Source: SHLQ01 sp964610745
GTDB lineage: Bacteria; Actinomycetota; Acidimicrobiia; Acidimicrobiales; SHLQ01
Assembly (NCBI GenBank): GCA_964610745.1
Contig: CAZSYL010000013.1
Coordinates: 1-64,000, forward strand
Length of the DNA stretch: 64,000 bases
Direction of reading: 5' to 3'
Each line of letters begins with the position of its first letter. The first letter of the stretch is position 1. Below the pieces are notes generated by a model that was not told the DNA's origin, did no database searches, and saw only the letters and a program-made list of their open reading frames with translations. Shown piece after piece: positions 17,727-26,780 of this stretch. A program made the position numbers and the translations under genes.

Positions 17727-18338
17727 TTAGAAGAGGGTCTTCTTTCTGCTTCCCTTTCGGGGGAGGTTTTCCAGTGCTTCACTCCCCCGCGTAAACCGTA
17801 GATATCGACCCGCTGGAGTTTCCCATTCCCCAGTCAGCTCGAGGTCAACACGTTCGAGGCCATCATCAGGCCAGCGATCTGCCACCGTGCTCTCGAATGG
17901 TTCGCTTGTAAGAAGTTGTCCACCAGCCCTAAGGAACGGTGCCGCACATTCTGCGGTATCACCCGGTGGCCCAAATGAGCGCGCCGTCACCCAGTCAGCG
18001 GTCCCACGCAAAGCCGATCGAGCAGCTACGGCGACATCCTCACTCCGGACCTCAATCCGGTCAGACAGCCCCAACCGTTGAATTGCTCGACGCAAAAGAT
18101 CCGTGCGCCCTTCGCGACGTTCAACCAACGTCCATGTCGTGTCAACGAATGCATCGGCCAACACAAGTGCGGGTAACCCAGCACCGCTACCTATATCGAC
18201 GATATGACCAGTAAAGGTGATTTGTGGATCGTCTGAAAAAGCAACAAACCCCATGGCATGATCGCCATGGGGTTTGCTTTCACCACCGAACTGTCCAGCA
18301 GCAATTCCTTCGCGGAGCAGTTCGTCAATCGGGCGCAT
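17727..18338 (-). CDS. rsmG: 16S rRNA (guanine-527-N7)-methyltransferase
   Basis: RsmG (GidB) methylates G527 of 16S rRNA. The 203 residues include the SAM motif IVDIGSGAGLPALVLA, LVERREGRTDLLRRAIQRLGL, and VTARSFGPPGDTAECAAPFL, the family hallmark. It is slightly short at the N terminus compared with many homologues. It sits in its standard place between jag and parA. A GAGGG lies upstream of the ATG. Confidence 0.95.
   Translation of the reverse strand: MRPIDELLREGIAAGQFGGESKPHGDHAMGFVAFSDDPQITFTGHIVDIGSGAGLPALVLADAFVDTTWTLVERREGRTDLLRRAIQRLGLSDRIEVRSEDVAVAARSALRGTADWVTARSFGPPGDTAECAAPFLRAGGQLLTSEPFESTVADRWPDDGLERVDLELTGEWETPAGRYLRFTRGSEALENLPRKGSRKKTLF
18245..18276. repeat. Perfect inverted repeat inside rsmG
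   Basis: Arms of 13 bp (18245-18257 and 18264-18276, CAAACCCCATGGC and its complement) enclose a 6-base loop within the first 35 codons of rsmG. No T-run follows. Confidence 0.8.
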
Positions 18339-18350
18339 GCCCTCTAACTA

Positions 18351-19397
18351 TCACACTGGGCGGATAACCACACGCCTCCGAGGCTCTTCACCTTCGGAGC
18401 CAGTCTCTACACCATCGATGTCGTTGATCGTGTCGTGAACGACCTTACGATCGGCAGGTCCCATCGGTTCGAGCAACTTCTCACCACCGGATTCGATGAC
18501 ATCGTTTGCGATCTTGGTTGCAAACTCTTGAAGTGCCACGGTTCGACGAGCGCGGTAGCCAGCAACATCCACGCGCAGACGATCGGTCTTTGCGCCATCG
18601 GCCTTGCGTTGAACAACGGTTCTGGTCAATTCCTGCAGAGAGTTCAGGGTCATACCCTTTTGTCCAACCAGCAATCCGAGCTCTTGGCCAGTGACAGTCA
18701 GCTCAATCGCCCCATCATCGGCAGGTTCGTCGACGACTGCAACGTCTCCGGTCATCTCGAAGGCGCCAAGAACACCCTCGAGGAACTCCTGAGCAATCCG
18801 CTCTTGGTCTTCTCTGCTGATTTCGGTTTCCACTGCCTGGTTCTCTTTCTTCGGGGCTGCTGAGGCAGCTGCCGCGGCTTTGTTGGCTCCACCGCGATTG
18901 CGGTTTCTGTTGTTGTTTCCGGATTTCGCCCCACCGTTGCCACGCTTGCTATCAGCAACGCCTGCCTGATCGCTCTTGGCTGTGTTGTTTTCTGGGTCGT
19001 TGTTGCGACTTTGATCGTCCTTGCGCGCATCGCTCTTCGCAGAGCCGCCGCCTTTGTTCTTGGACTGGCCGTTGTTGGACTGGCGATTGCCGCCGCCCTT
19101 GTTCTTGGACTGGCCGTTGTTGGACTGGCGATTGCCGCCACCCTTGTTGTTCCGTCGACCATTGTTGTTCTTTGAACCCGAACCCCGGCGGCGATTGTTT
19201 CGATCGTCCTTTTCGGGGATCTGCCGTGGTCGAACGCGTGCGCGAATACGTGCTTCGGTCTTTACCCGACCGAACAAACCCTTTTCAACATCGTTTACGA
19301 CGTCGAATTCAGCCTCGTCGGCAACAATGCCGAGCTGGTCAAGCGCATTGCTCTTCGCCTCGTGGAGCGTCCGCCCCGACGTGGTGATCCAATCCAT
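18351..19397 (-). CDS. jag: Jag/KhpB RNA-binding protein with long disordered Gly/Asn linker
   Basis: The 348-residue protein has an N-terminal Jag_N domain (TSGRTLHEAKSNALDQLGI ... VNDVEKGLFGRVKTEARI), about 150 residues of low-complexity Gly/Asn/Lys/Arg including an exact 15-residue duplication, a KH domain (ELTVTGQELGLLVGQKGMTLNSLQEL) and an R3H domain (ATKIANDVIESGGEKLLEPMGPADRKVVHDTINDIDGV). KhpB-type proteins bind RNA and affect cell elongation in Gram-positives. It is 3 bases from yidC in the standard order. The long linker could promote RNP condensation, an inference only. Confidence 0.93.
   Translation of the reverse strand: MDWITTSGRTLHEAKSNALDQLGIVADEAEFDVVNDVEKGLFGRVKTEARIRARVRPRQIPEKDDRNNRRRGSGSKNNNGRRNNKGGGNRQSNNGQSKNKGGGNRQSNNGQSKNKGGGSAKSDARKDDQSRNNDPENNTAKSDQAGVADSKRGNGGAKSGNNNRNRNRGGANKAAAAASAAPKKENQAVETEISREDQERIAQEFLEGVLGAFEMTGDVAVVDEPADDGAIELTVTGQELGLLVGQKGMTLNSLQELTRTVVQRKADGAKTDRLRVDVAGYRARRTVALQEFATKIANDVIESGGEKLLEPMGPADRKVVHDTINDIDGVETGSEGEEPRRRVVIRPV
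19045..19145 (-). repeat. 45-bp tandem repeat in jag
   Basis: Two full copies plus a partial one encode a 15-residue unit of Gly, Asn, Arg, Gln, Ser and Lys (GGGNRQSNNGQSKNK), within the disordered linker. Confidence 0.85.
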
Positions 19398-19400
19398 GTA

Positions 19401-20570
19401 CTACCTCTTCTTCTGCTTACGTGCTTTTGGCTCCGCGGACGCGCGAGCGCTTGCGTCCCTGCCGCTTCTATTGCGACCTGGTGCCGTGCTTGCACCAGCG
19501 GTCGCTGGCGTCTTCTTATGTCTTCCGCTCTTACCGCCATTGGCGCCTGATCCGCCCTGGCCAGTCTTTTTCTTGCTCGAACCCGTGTTCTTCTTGGTTG
19601 CCTTGCCATTGGCTTTGGAACCATTCTTTTTCGCAGGCGATGAACCGTCCTTCTTTGCGTTCGACGAGCCGTTCTTCTTCGAGCCCTTAGAACCACCGCC
19701 ATCGCCGCCGTCCTTTTTTTCAGAATCGCCGCGCTGAGTACGGATCTGCGCACCGAGTGAATCTTCACCGCTGTAAAACGACCGGGTGATGTAGGCCTGC
19801 TGCGCAATGCGATACAGGTTGGAGACCAGGAAGTAGAAGACGATTGCAGCAGGGAGCGTAAAGGCAAAGATCGGCAGGAAGAACGGCATGTACTTCATGA
19901 TCATTTCCTGCGTTGGGTTCGCAGGTGCGCCGGTGTTACGCCGGCGAATCATCCGATGCTGAACAAAGCCGCTCGCACCAACGATGAGTACAAGGACGAG
20001 GTAGGGGAGCGCGGGGATGATGCCATCGCCGAGTACCTGGCTAGCCGAGCGAGCCAGATCAAATCCGAAGCTCTCCATCACGTTCGTCGAGGAAAGGTCC
20101 TGGAAAAGTTGCGAGTCTTCACTAACAAACGCCGGGTTGAAGTTGAGCAGTTCGTCGGTGTCGATGACCTCAGGTGTCGTACCAGCGTTAAGACTTCCAA
20201 CGACCTCGCCGACGCCGATACCGGTTGGTGTTCCACGGCGGGTAACACCGAGAATGACACGGTAGAGCACCAGAAAGACTGGGATCTGGAACAGTAGTGG
20301 TACACAGCCGCCGACCGGGTTGATCTGGTTCTCCTTGTAGAACTCCATCATCTCGGCATTCATGGCCTCACGGTCATCTTTGCCGTACTTGTCCTGGATG
20401 GCTTTGAGTTCTGGCTGCAAAAGCTGCATCTTGAGCATCGACTTCGTGCCCGACAGCGTGAGTGGCGTCGCGACGACGAGGACAATTGTCGTGAGCAGCA
20501 CGATCGCAACAACATAGGAGTTGTTGATGTCGTAGAGGAACGACAGTATGTTTGCAATGAGATCGAACAT
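19401..20570 (-). CDS. yidC: Membrane protein insertase YidC (Oxa1 family)
   Basis: The 389-residue protein carries the 60KD_IMP core: an N-terminal membrane segment, LSGTKSMLKMQLLQPELKAIQDKYG, the cytoplasmic hairpin, NPVGGCVPLLFQIPVFLVLYRVI, and two later helices (ILGDGIIPALPYLVLVLIVGAS; YMPFFLPIFAFTLPAAIVFYFLVSNLY). A Lys/Gly/Ser-rich tail of about 110 residues follows, probably binding ribosomes. It inserts membrane proteins alone or with Sec. It touches yidD by one base. Confidence 0.97.
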   Translation of the reverse strand: MFDLIANILSFLYDINNSYVVAIVLLTTIVLVVATPLTLSGTKSMLKMQLLQPELKAIQDKYGKDDREAMNAEMMEFYKENQINPVGGCVPLLFQIPVFLVLYRVILGVTRRGTPTGIGVGEVVGSLNAGTTPEVIDTDELLNFNPAFVSEDSQLFQDLSSTNVMESFGFDLARSASQVLGDGIIPALPYLVLVLIVGASGFVQHRMIRRRNTGAPANPTQEMIMKYMPFFLPIFAFTLPAAIVFYFLVSNLYRIAQQAYITRSFYSGEDSLGAQIRTQRGDSEKKDGGDGGGSKGSKKNGSSNAKKDGSSPAKKNGSKANGKATKKNTGSSKKKTGQGGSGANGGKSGRHKKTPATAGASTAPGRNRSGRDASARASAEPKARKQKKR

Positions 20571-20791
20571 CAGTTCGCCTTTCGAGGAGGAACGGGATCA
20601 TGTCCATGACCACCCCACGGGTGGCAGCGACAGATCCGCTTCACGCCGAGCCAAGAACCTGGAAACAGGCCATGCTCAGCTATAGCTTCATCGGTGTAAT
20701 GAGAGCACGTGGGCAGGTAGCGGCACGATGGTGGGCGCGTTGCCGACCATGCCTGGTAGAAGTGAATCAACCCACGGGCCGCCCTTTTCAT
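20570..20791 (-). CDS. yidD: Membrane protein insertion efficiency factor
   Basis: The 73-residue protein has the YidD pattern: FYQAW, CRYLPTCSHYTDEAIAEHG and VKRICRCHPWGGHGHDPVP with its conserved cysteines. It assists YidC-mediated insertion. It overlaps rnpA by 4 bases and yidC by 1. Confidence 0.96.
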   Translation of the reverse strand: MKRAARGLIHFYQAWSATRPPSCRYLPTCSHYTDEAIAEHGLFPGSWLGVKRICRCHPWGGHGHDPVPPRKAN

Positions 20792-21147
20792 TGGGCGCTT
20801 TCCGTTGAATTTTCAATCTTTCTGAACAACTTCAACACCTGCTCTTCAAGCTCGGCGTACGTACGATCACGTGCCCCTGGGAGCACGATCACCAGCGCTG
20901 CGCTGAGCACTTCGGGATGTTCACCAAGATATTCGGTAAACAGTGATCGAAGACGTCGGCGAATGCGGTTACGGGTAACTGCATTACCGACCTTTCGCGA
21001 GATCGAGTAGGCAACCTGAGGTACTGCTGGCGTCGAGTTGCTTCCAACGTTGGCTAGATAGCGAACCCGGAGGTCACCAGTACGAACATGGGCGCCTCGC
21101 TCTCGGAGAGAGGTGAAAACACCCCGATCCGAGATTCCCGTAATCAA
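20788..21147 (-). CDS. rnpA: Ribonuclease P protein component
   Basis: The 119-residue protein contains the RNase P protein signature VGNAVTRNRIRRRLRSLFTEY and an N-terminal basic face (VRTGDLRVRYLAN). It assists the P RNA in 5' tRNA maturation; the RNA gene is not in the window. It overlaps rpmH by 4 bases. Confidence 0.95.
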   Translation of the reverse strand: MITGISDRGVFTSLRERGAHVRTGDLRVRYLANVGSNSTPAVPQVAYSISRKVGNAVTRNRIRRRLRSLFTEYLGEHPEVLSAALVIVLPGARDRTYAELEEQVLKLFRKIENSTESAQ

Positions 21148-21278
21148 GCGGTCAGCTTGTGACGGCCCTTACGTCGACGGCTGTTTACGATTTCGCGGCC
21201 GGCGCGAGTCGACATCCGTGAACGAAAGCCGTGTTTTTTGGCCCGTTTGCGAACATTTGGTTGGTACGTACGCTTCAT
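21144..21278 (-). CDS. rpmH: 50S ribosomal protein L34
   Basis: A 44-residue highly basic protein with the invariant MKRTYQPN start and RKRAKKHGFRSRM ... RRRKGRHKL. A GGAGAAG ribosome site lies upstream. A longer frame extends to 21473 but the family start is unambiguous. Confidence 0.98.
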   Translation of the reverse strand: MKRTYQPNVRKRAKKHGFRSRMSTRAGREIVNSRRRKGRHKLTA

Positions 21279-21750
21279 GTTTCTTCTCCGAATCGTCTGA
21301 ACAGCGGTAGATGCCTGCCCGGACAGCTTTGAATCGATTCCGGGTTGTCGAGGTGGGACGCACTCACACCGCTGCGTGAGAGAACTTTTCAAGGCTACGA
21401 CCGCGCTAAGGCGCGAAGCAACCTTTCTTTGTAGGTAGTTGTCAAGGAAAGCCACAATCGCACTGGTCACCACTGTTGTTCACCACTGCTGGTTCCCGCG
21501 CGAGCTCAGCGACATCCAGCCTCACGATCTCTTTGCGCACCCCCAACGGCACGATTTAGCTAGATCGCCAAACCCGAGAACCATTAGCACCTCGGAAATA
21601 GGAAGTGGTGGATTTTTTCGCGCGATTCGACAGAGGCCATGTTCGCGCGCGAACGTCGCGCGGTTAATGGTAAGAAATGGCGGTTATCCACACAGGCCCT
21701 GGTCGCAAGTTGATTGACACCGCGTTTATTTAGACAAGCTGTCCACATCT
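21279..21750. other. rpmH-dnaA intergenic region, possible part of oriC
   Basis: This 472-bp gap between divergent rpmH and dnaA holds promoters for both genes. One perfect DnaA box (TTATCCACA, 21684-21692) and weaker box-like sequences near the dnaA start (TGTCCACAT, TGTGGATAC) are present. TTGACA at 21714-21719 could be a -35. Short open frames do not look coding. Confidence 0.6.
21684..21692 (+). other. DnaA box (perfect)
   Basis: TTATCCACA matches the DnaA consensus exactly, 59 bp before the dnaA start; it could serve autoregulation or initiation. Confidence 0.8.
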
Positions 21751-23193
21751 GTGGAAAGCCCTGTGGATACGAGTTGGCTAGGACGAAAATTGCAGAATGC
21801 AGACAAACTCTGGGAAACATGCTCAGAGTTGATACGAGCTCAAGTGTCCGAAGTCGTGTGGAACACTACATTTCGAGAGTTGGAGGCGATCGACCTCACT
21901 CAGGACGAACTCACCGTCGCGGTTCCGTCCCGGGTGGTCAAGGATCGTATCGAGGCGCGCTATCTCGGCATCGTCCGCGATGCCCTGACCGAATCACACA
22001 ACGGACCGCTAACCATGGAACTTCAGGTTCGCATGGACGAACAGACGCTGCTCGGTTTGAACTCGACCGTCATCGACCTCACAGCGGAAACTCCACGGAT
22101 CGATGTCCAGTTGCCCGAAGTCGTCTCAGAACCACTGCCGGCAAAGGCAGCTGCCGAGCCCGCCACGCCGATCGTGGCCAGATACACCTTCGACGACTTC
22201 GTCACAGGAACGGGTAATAGATTCGCCCATGCCGCTGCGCTCTCGGTCGCTGAAACTCCAGCAAAGTCGTACAACCCGCTCTTCATTTATGGTGATGCCG
22301 GCCTCGGCAAAACACACTTGCTCCGATCGATCGAGAGCTACGTCAACACGCACTACCCACACTTCACCGTGCGTTACGTCTCGACCGAGACCTTCCTCAA
22401 CGAGTTTGTTGACGCCATCCGTCAGAACACCACTATTCAGTTCAAGCGCACCTATCGAGAAATAGATGTGTTGCTCGTCGACGATATTCAATTCGTCGAA
22501 GGCAAAGAAGGGTTGCAAGAAGAGTTCTTCCATACCTTCAACCAACTACACCAGGCCAACCGCCAGATTGTTCTGACCTCGGATCGCCCGCCGGACAGCA
22601 TCCCAACGCTCGAAGATCGGCTGCGCAGTCGATTCAAGATGGGGCTAATCACAGACATCCAGCCTCCCGATGTCGAGACCCGACTCGCAATCCTTCAAAA
22701 GAAGGCCGAAGCCTCGAACGCTGTCATCCCACACGACACCCTCATGTTCATCGCCGAGCGAGTAACCGACAACATTCGTGAACTTGAAGGTGCGCTCATC
22801 CGAGTTACCGCCTATGCCAACCTCACCGGCGAAGTTCTGAGCGTCGACTTGTGTCAACGGGTGCTCGGCGATCTGCTCACGGTCAACCAACCCCGACAAA
22901 TCACACCCTCGATCATCCTCGAGGAGACATCGGACATGTTTGGGTTCAGCGTCGATGACATCATCGGTGCAAGTCGTAGGCGACCACTCGTGATTGCACG
23001 CCAAGTCGCCATGTATGTCTTCCGCGAAGCCACCGATCTCTCGTACCCAGCCATCGCCCGCGAATTCGGTGGTCGAGACCACACGACCGTCATTCACGCG
23101 GTTGACAAAATCGGCAAGCTCATGGCCGAACGACGCCAGATTTACGACCAGGTCACCGAGCTGACCAACCGAATCAAGTCAAACAATCGGTGA
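21751..23193 (+). CDS. dnaA: Chromosomal replication initiator DnaA
   Basis: The 480-residue protein has an N-terminal domain I (LWETCSELIRAQVSEVVWNTTF), a short linker, the AAA+ domain (YTFDDFVTGTGNRFAHAAA; Walker A GDAGLGKTHLL near 182; Walker B LLVDDIQF near 243) and the domain IV helix-turn-helix with the signature GGRDHTTVIHAVDKI. It opens oriC. The start is GTG at 21751; another in-frame GTG lies four codons later, and no Shine-Dalgarno is evident. Confidence 0.98.
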   Translation: MESPVDTSWLGRKLQNADKLWETCSELIRAQVSEVVWNTTFRELEAIDLTQDELTVAVPSRVVKDRIEARYLGIVRDALTESHNGPLTMELQVRMDEQTLLGLNSTVIDLTAETPRIDVQLPEVVSEPLPAKAAAEPATPIVARYTFDDFVTGTGNRFAHAAALSVAETPAKSYNPLFIYGDAGLGKTHLLRSIESYVNTHYPHFTVRYVSTETFLNEFVDAIRQNTTIQFKRTYREIDVLLVDDIQFVEGKEGLQEEFFHTFNQLHQANRQIVLTSDRPPDSIPTLEDRLRSRFKMGLITDIQPPDVETRLAILQKKAEASNAVIPHDTLMFIAERVTDNIRELEGALIRVTAYANLTGEVLSVDLCQRVLGDLLTVNQPRQITPSIILEETSDMFGFSVDDIIGASRRRPLVIARQVAMYVFREATDLSYPAIAREFGGRDHTTVIHAVDKIGKLMAERRQIYDQVTELTNRIKSNNR

Positions 23194-23473
23194 GTACATT
23201 CGCGCGCAAAGTATTCACAGGTGGGGATTACTTGTGGATAACACGGTCAAAATGTGCACACATTCATGTGGAGTGTGATGCTTCCCCTGTGAGTCACACA
23301 CCGATCATCCACCGCGCGAACGTTCGATGTGACTCAAACTGTGGGCACCGGTGGATAACGAGTGGACAGAACATCGTTCAAAAATCAATCGCCAGCGACT
23401 ATCGTCCACAATCCACACACCTACTTCTTCCTATTACCGAATCCGATCCTGACCTTCAAAGAGATGTGGAACG
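23194..23473. other. oriC candidate (dnaA-dnaN intergenic)
   Basis: This 280-bp region contains one perfect DnaA box (TGTGGATAA, 23233-23241), a near match (GGTGGATAA, 23350-23358) and several degenerate ones (for example TCGTCCACA 23402-23410 and CAATCCACA 23409-23417). The dnaA-dnaN gap is the usual actinobacterial origin location. No coding frame is credible. Confidence 0.8.
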
Positions 23474-24565
23474 ATGAAATTCCGATGTGAACGAGATGTA
23501 CTCCTGGAAGCCCTCAGCACGGCTGGTCGTGCTGTTGGTGGTCGAGCGGGCAATATTGCATTGTCCGGTCTTCACCTCGAGCTAGCCGGCGATCAGCTCA
23601 GCGTCACCGGTTCTGATCTTGACCTGACCATCTCGCAGTCGATCACCGTCGCTGGTGATACCGACGGCGTTGTGGTGATTCCCTCAAAGCTGATCGCCGA
23701 CATTGTGCGAGCGCTCGGACCAGGTGCGGTCGATGTCATCGTCGATGGTGAGGAAGTACAGATCACCGCGGGTCGGTCAGAGTTCTCGATGCGAACCATT
23801 CCCGCTGATGACTTCCCACGTCTCGGCGAACCCGAGGGCGACGAGGTTCGACTGAATGCAGCGGACTTGTCGGCATCGCTCAAACAGGTTGTGAAGGCAG
23901 CATCGGCTGATGACTCGCGACCAATCCTGACCGGTGTGCTCATGGCTGCCGAAGGTGAAGGCCTTCGTCTGGTGTCGACCGATTCGTACCGTCTTGCCGT
24001 TCGTGATCTTCCGGGCACATCGGTGCTGTCCGGCGACCAATCGGTACTGGTTCCTTCGCGTGCGCTGGCCGAACTCAGTCGGGTCTTTGGCGATAACGAT
24101 GAAGTATCACTTCGTCTGGGCGAAAGAGATGCTCGATTTGCAGTTGGCGGAACCGAGGTGATGACGCGACTCATCGAGGGGGAATTCCCGAACTACAGGG
24201 GGCTGATTCCAGATTCGTATCCGAATGTTCTGACGGTCAATCGAGCAGAGCTGCTCGATGCTGTTCGTCGTGTTCGGTTGATGGCGCAAGAGGCCACACC
24301 GATTCGTTTGAACATGAGCGAGAACGGACTCGAGCTGGTGGCGGTCACTCAAGACGTCGGACAAGCGCAGGAAATGATCGACGGAAGTTATGAAGGAGAC
24401 GAACTTACCGTTGCGTTCAATCCCGATTATCTCCTCGATGGAATCGATGTCACCCCGAGCGAAGAGATCACCTTGCAGACCGTCGATTCGGTGAAACCTG
24501 CGATCATGCGCGGCGCGGACTCCGAGGATTTTCTCTACCTGCTTATGCCGGTTCGAGTGTCCTAG
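23474..24565 (+). CDS. dnaN: DNA polymerase III beta subunit (sliding clamp)
   Basis: The 363-residue protein has the three-fold clamp architecture: MKFRCERDVLLEALSTAGRAVGGR, PILTGVLMAAEGEGLRLVSTDSYRLAVRDLPG, FPNYRGLIPDSYPNVLTVNRAELLDAVRRV and the C-terminal AFNPDYLLDGID ... YLLMPVR. It tethers the polymerase to DNA. Confidence 0.98.
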   Translation: MKFRCERDVLLEALSTAGRAVGGRAGNIALSGLHLELAGDQLSVTGSDLDLTISQSITVAGDTDGVVVIPSKLIADIVRALGPGAVDVIVDGEEVQITAGRSEFSMRTIPADDFPRLGEPEGDEVRLNAADLSASLKQVVKAASADDSRPILTGVLMAAEGEGLRLVSTDSYRLAVRDLPGTSVLSGDQSVLVPSRALAELSRVFGDNDEVSLRLGERDARFAVGGTEVMTRLIEGEFPNYRGLIPDSYPNVLTVNRAELLDAVRRVRLMAQEATPIRLNMSENGLELVAVTQDVGQAQEMIDGSYEGDELTVAFNPDYLLDGIDVTPSEEITLQTVDSVKPAIMRGADSEDFLYLLMPVRVS

Positions 24566-24582
24566 TTCAGCGCGTTCGTGAC

Positions 24583-24888
24583 TTACGCGGTCGCGTTGGC
24601 TGCAGCTACATCGATCTTTGCGGCAAGCTCAAAATCAAAGCGGGTAATTCCGTCCGCCTCGTGAGTGAACAAATCGATCTCGACTCGGTTGTAGACATTG
24701 CTCCAGTTCGGATGATGACTCGCTGCTTCAGCGTGTAACGCAACGGCGGACATGAAGCTGAACGCTTCGATGAAGTTCGCGAAACTGAACTCACGTCGGA
24801 GACGTCCACTCACCAGATTCCAGTCGGGATTGAGTGTTACGAGTTGTTTGTTGACTTCATCGGTTGAGAGTTTGTCTGGGAATGCCAT
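24583..24888 (-). CDS. Pterin-4a-carbinolamine dehydratase
   Basis: The 101-residue protein has the PCD/DCoH pattern: FIEAFSFMSAVALHAEAASHHPNWSNVYN with the catalytic His-His-Pro, then VEIDLFTHEADGITRFDFELAAKID. It dehydrates 4a-hydroxytetrahydrobiopterin in pterin recycling. No aromatic amino acid hydroxylase is nearby. Convergent with dnaN. Confidence 0.92.
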   Translation of the reverse strand: MAFPDKLSTDEVNKQLVTLNPDWNLVSGRLRREFSFANFIEAFSFMSAVALHAEAASHHPNWSNVYNRVEIDLFTHEADGITRFDFELAAKIDVAAANATA

Positions 24889-24928
24889 GGCGTCAGTCTG
24901 ACCGATATCAGAAAGCTATGGTGGAGAG

Positions 24929-26557
24929 ATGACGAACCTGCTTACGAAGCTTGAGAATCCAATCGAACGACCAGGTCCCTTGTTGCTTGTTATCGCCGAT
25001 GGCTTTGGTTGTGCTCCAAGTGATCCAAGCAACGCGATTTCGCAGGCGGAAAGCCCTCGGATCGATGCGCTCGCGACGTCAAAGCTCTCGACCGAACTTC
25101 GTGCGCACGGCAAAGCGGTTGGCCTGCCGACCGATGGCGATATGGGGAACAGCGAAGTTGGTCATAACGCACTGGGCGCGGGCCGCATCTTTGCCCAAGG
25201 CGCAAAGCTTGTGAACAAGGCCGTTGCCAATCGTTCGATGTTTGAGGGCAGCGCGTGGACATTGGTTCGAGCAGCCGGCGAACAAGGCACACTCCACTTC
25301 ATTGGACTTCATTCCGATGGAAATGTTCACTCTCACACGGATCACTTGTACGCGATGCTTCGCGAGGCGGCCGACACAGGTGTGACGAGCTGCGCGGTTC
25401 ATATTCTCCATGACGGACGCGACGTCGAAGTCCGTTCGGCGTTGCGATATATCGAAGAGACCGAGGCTGTTCTCGCCGAGATCAACCAGGCTCACGAGGG
25501 TGTCGACTTCCGGATTGCATCTGGCGGAGGTCGAATGACGATCACCATGGATCGATACGGAGCCGACTGGCCAATGGTCGAGCGTGGATACAACGCGCAC
25601 ACCCATGGTATTGGCCGCCAGTTCTCGTCAGCCGCCGAAGCGGTCGAGACCATGTATGGCGAATCTGATTCGGGCGATCAGTATCTTGATGAGTTTGTTG
25701 TTGTGGATGGGCAGGGTACGCCTGTCGGCACGATGTCAGACGGCGACGGAGTTGTGTTGTTCAACTTCCGCGGCGATCGCGCGATCGAAATCAGCCAGGC
25801 GTACGACGATGAAGACTTCCCGTACTTCGATCGGGGCAGCAACCCTGACGTCGCATTCGTTGGTCTTCTTCAGTACGACGGTGACGCCTTCATCCCCACG
25901 AATTATCTGGTGGATCCACCGGCGATCGACGAAACGGTGAGTGAGTATCTGTGTGCACTGGGCCTTCGTAGTTTCGCAATCAGCGAGACGCAGAAGTTCG
26001 GTCATGTCACCTTCTTCTGGAACGGAAATAAATCCGGCTTTGTGAATGAGGAACTCGAAACCTATGTCGAGATTCCGTCCGACAATGTCGAGTTCAACAA
26101 GACGCCGGCGATGAAACTTCTCGAGATCACTGAACAGACCATCGAAATGCTGCGCTCCGGAGACTACGACTGGGGACGACTCAACTTCCCGAACCCCGAC
26201 ATGGTTGGCCACACCGGCGATCTCACCGCCACCATCGAGGCAATCCGTGTCCTCGAAGATTGCATGGTTCGACTTCTCGAGGTGATCGACGAACTTGGGG
26301 GAGCGTTGATATTCACCGCCGATCACGGCAACGCCGACATCATGTACACCGAGAAGAACGGTGTGAAGACTCCACTCACGAGCCACACCCTTTCACCGGT
26401 TCCGTTTGCTATCCATGATCCAACAAATGAGGACTCACTCGAAGTTCGAACAAATGACCAGGACGGCCTGAGCAATGTCGCGGCGACCTTGGTGAATCTG
26501 CTTGGTTATAAGGCTCCGGTGGATTACGACGAAAGTGTTCTCATTCAGAAACCATAG
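24929..26557 (+). CDS. gpmI: 2,3-bisphosphoglycerate-independent phosphoglycerate mutase
   Basis: The 542-residue enzyme interconverts 3- and 2-phosphoglycerate. Alkaline-phosphatase-fold landmarks are LLLVIADGFG (metal Asp), GNSEVGHNALGAGR (phospho-Ser), HIGLHSDGNVHSH-like IGLHSDGNVHSHTDHLYA, HDGRD, FNFRGDRAIEI, and the late metal site NFPNPDMVGHTGD ... FTADHGNAD. It has a GGAGAG upstream of the start. Confidence 0.96.
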   Translation: MTNLLTKLENPIERPGPLLLVIADGFGCAPSDPSNAISQAESPRIDALATSKLSTELRAHGKAVGLPTDGDMGNSEVGHNALGAGRIFAQGAKLVNKAVANRSMFEGSAWTLVRAAGEQGTLHFIGLHSDGNVHSHTDHLYAMLREAADTGVTSCAVHILHDGRDVEVRSALRYIEETEAVLAEINQAHEGVDFRIASGGGRMTITMDRYGADWPMVERGYNAHTHGIGRQFSSAAEAVETMYGESDSGDQYLDEFVVVDGQGTPVGTMSDGDGVVLFNFRGDRAIEISQAYDDEDFPYFDRGSNPDVAFVGLLQYDGDAFIPTNYLVDPPAIDETVSEYLCALGLRSFAISETQKFGHVTFFWNGNKSGFVNEELETYVEIPSDNVEFNKTPAMKLLEITEQTIEMLRSGDYDWGRLNFPNPDMVGHTGDLTATIEAIRVLEDCMVRLLEVIDELGGALIFTADHGNADIMYTEKNGVKTPLTSHTLSPVPFAIHDPTNEDSLEVRTNDQDGLSNVAATLVNLLGYKAPVDYDESVLIQKP

Positions 26558-26601
26558 ATCTGCCTGATTTCGGGCCGTAAACCGGTTTTCTTCCCACGCC
26601 T

Positions 26602-26646
26602 GGGAATATCTTTCCCTAGGTGGAAGTTGAGTGTGATCGACTAAGG
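26602..26646 (+). promoter_or_regulatory. Upstream dnaK regulatory segment with weak HAIR-like site
   Basis: GGGAATAT (26602-26609) precedes GTTGAGT-N7-ACTAAGG (26626-26646), an imperfect HspR inverted repeat. The same GGGAATAT plus GTTGAGT arrangement occurs before clpB (35233 and 35256) at nearly equal spacing. Confidence 0.45.
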
Positions 26647-26720
26647 ATTTGCTCCAGTCCATGAGACCCCGGCAACGGTGGGCCCAATGGGTCCTCACAC
26701 CACGTCGGTGGTCTTCTAGA

Positions 26721-26741
26721 CTTGAGCGCAGTCCACGCAAG
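26721..26741 (+). promoter_or_regulatory. HAIR element (HspR operator) before dnaK
   Basis: CTTGAGC-N7-ACGCAAG matches 12 of 14 bases of the HAIR consensus CTTGAGT-N7-ACTCAAG, 39 bp before the dnaK start. hspR is the fourth gene of the operon, implying autoregulation. Confidence 0.75.
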
Positions 26742-26780
26742 TCTTCAACGTCTTCCAAGTAGAAAATTCAGGAGTTACAC

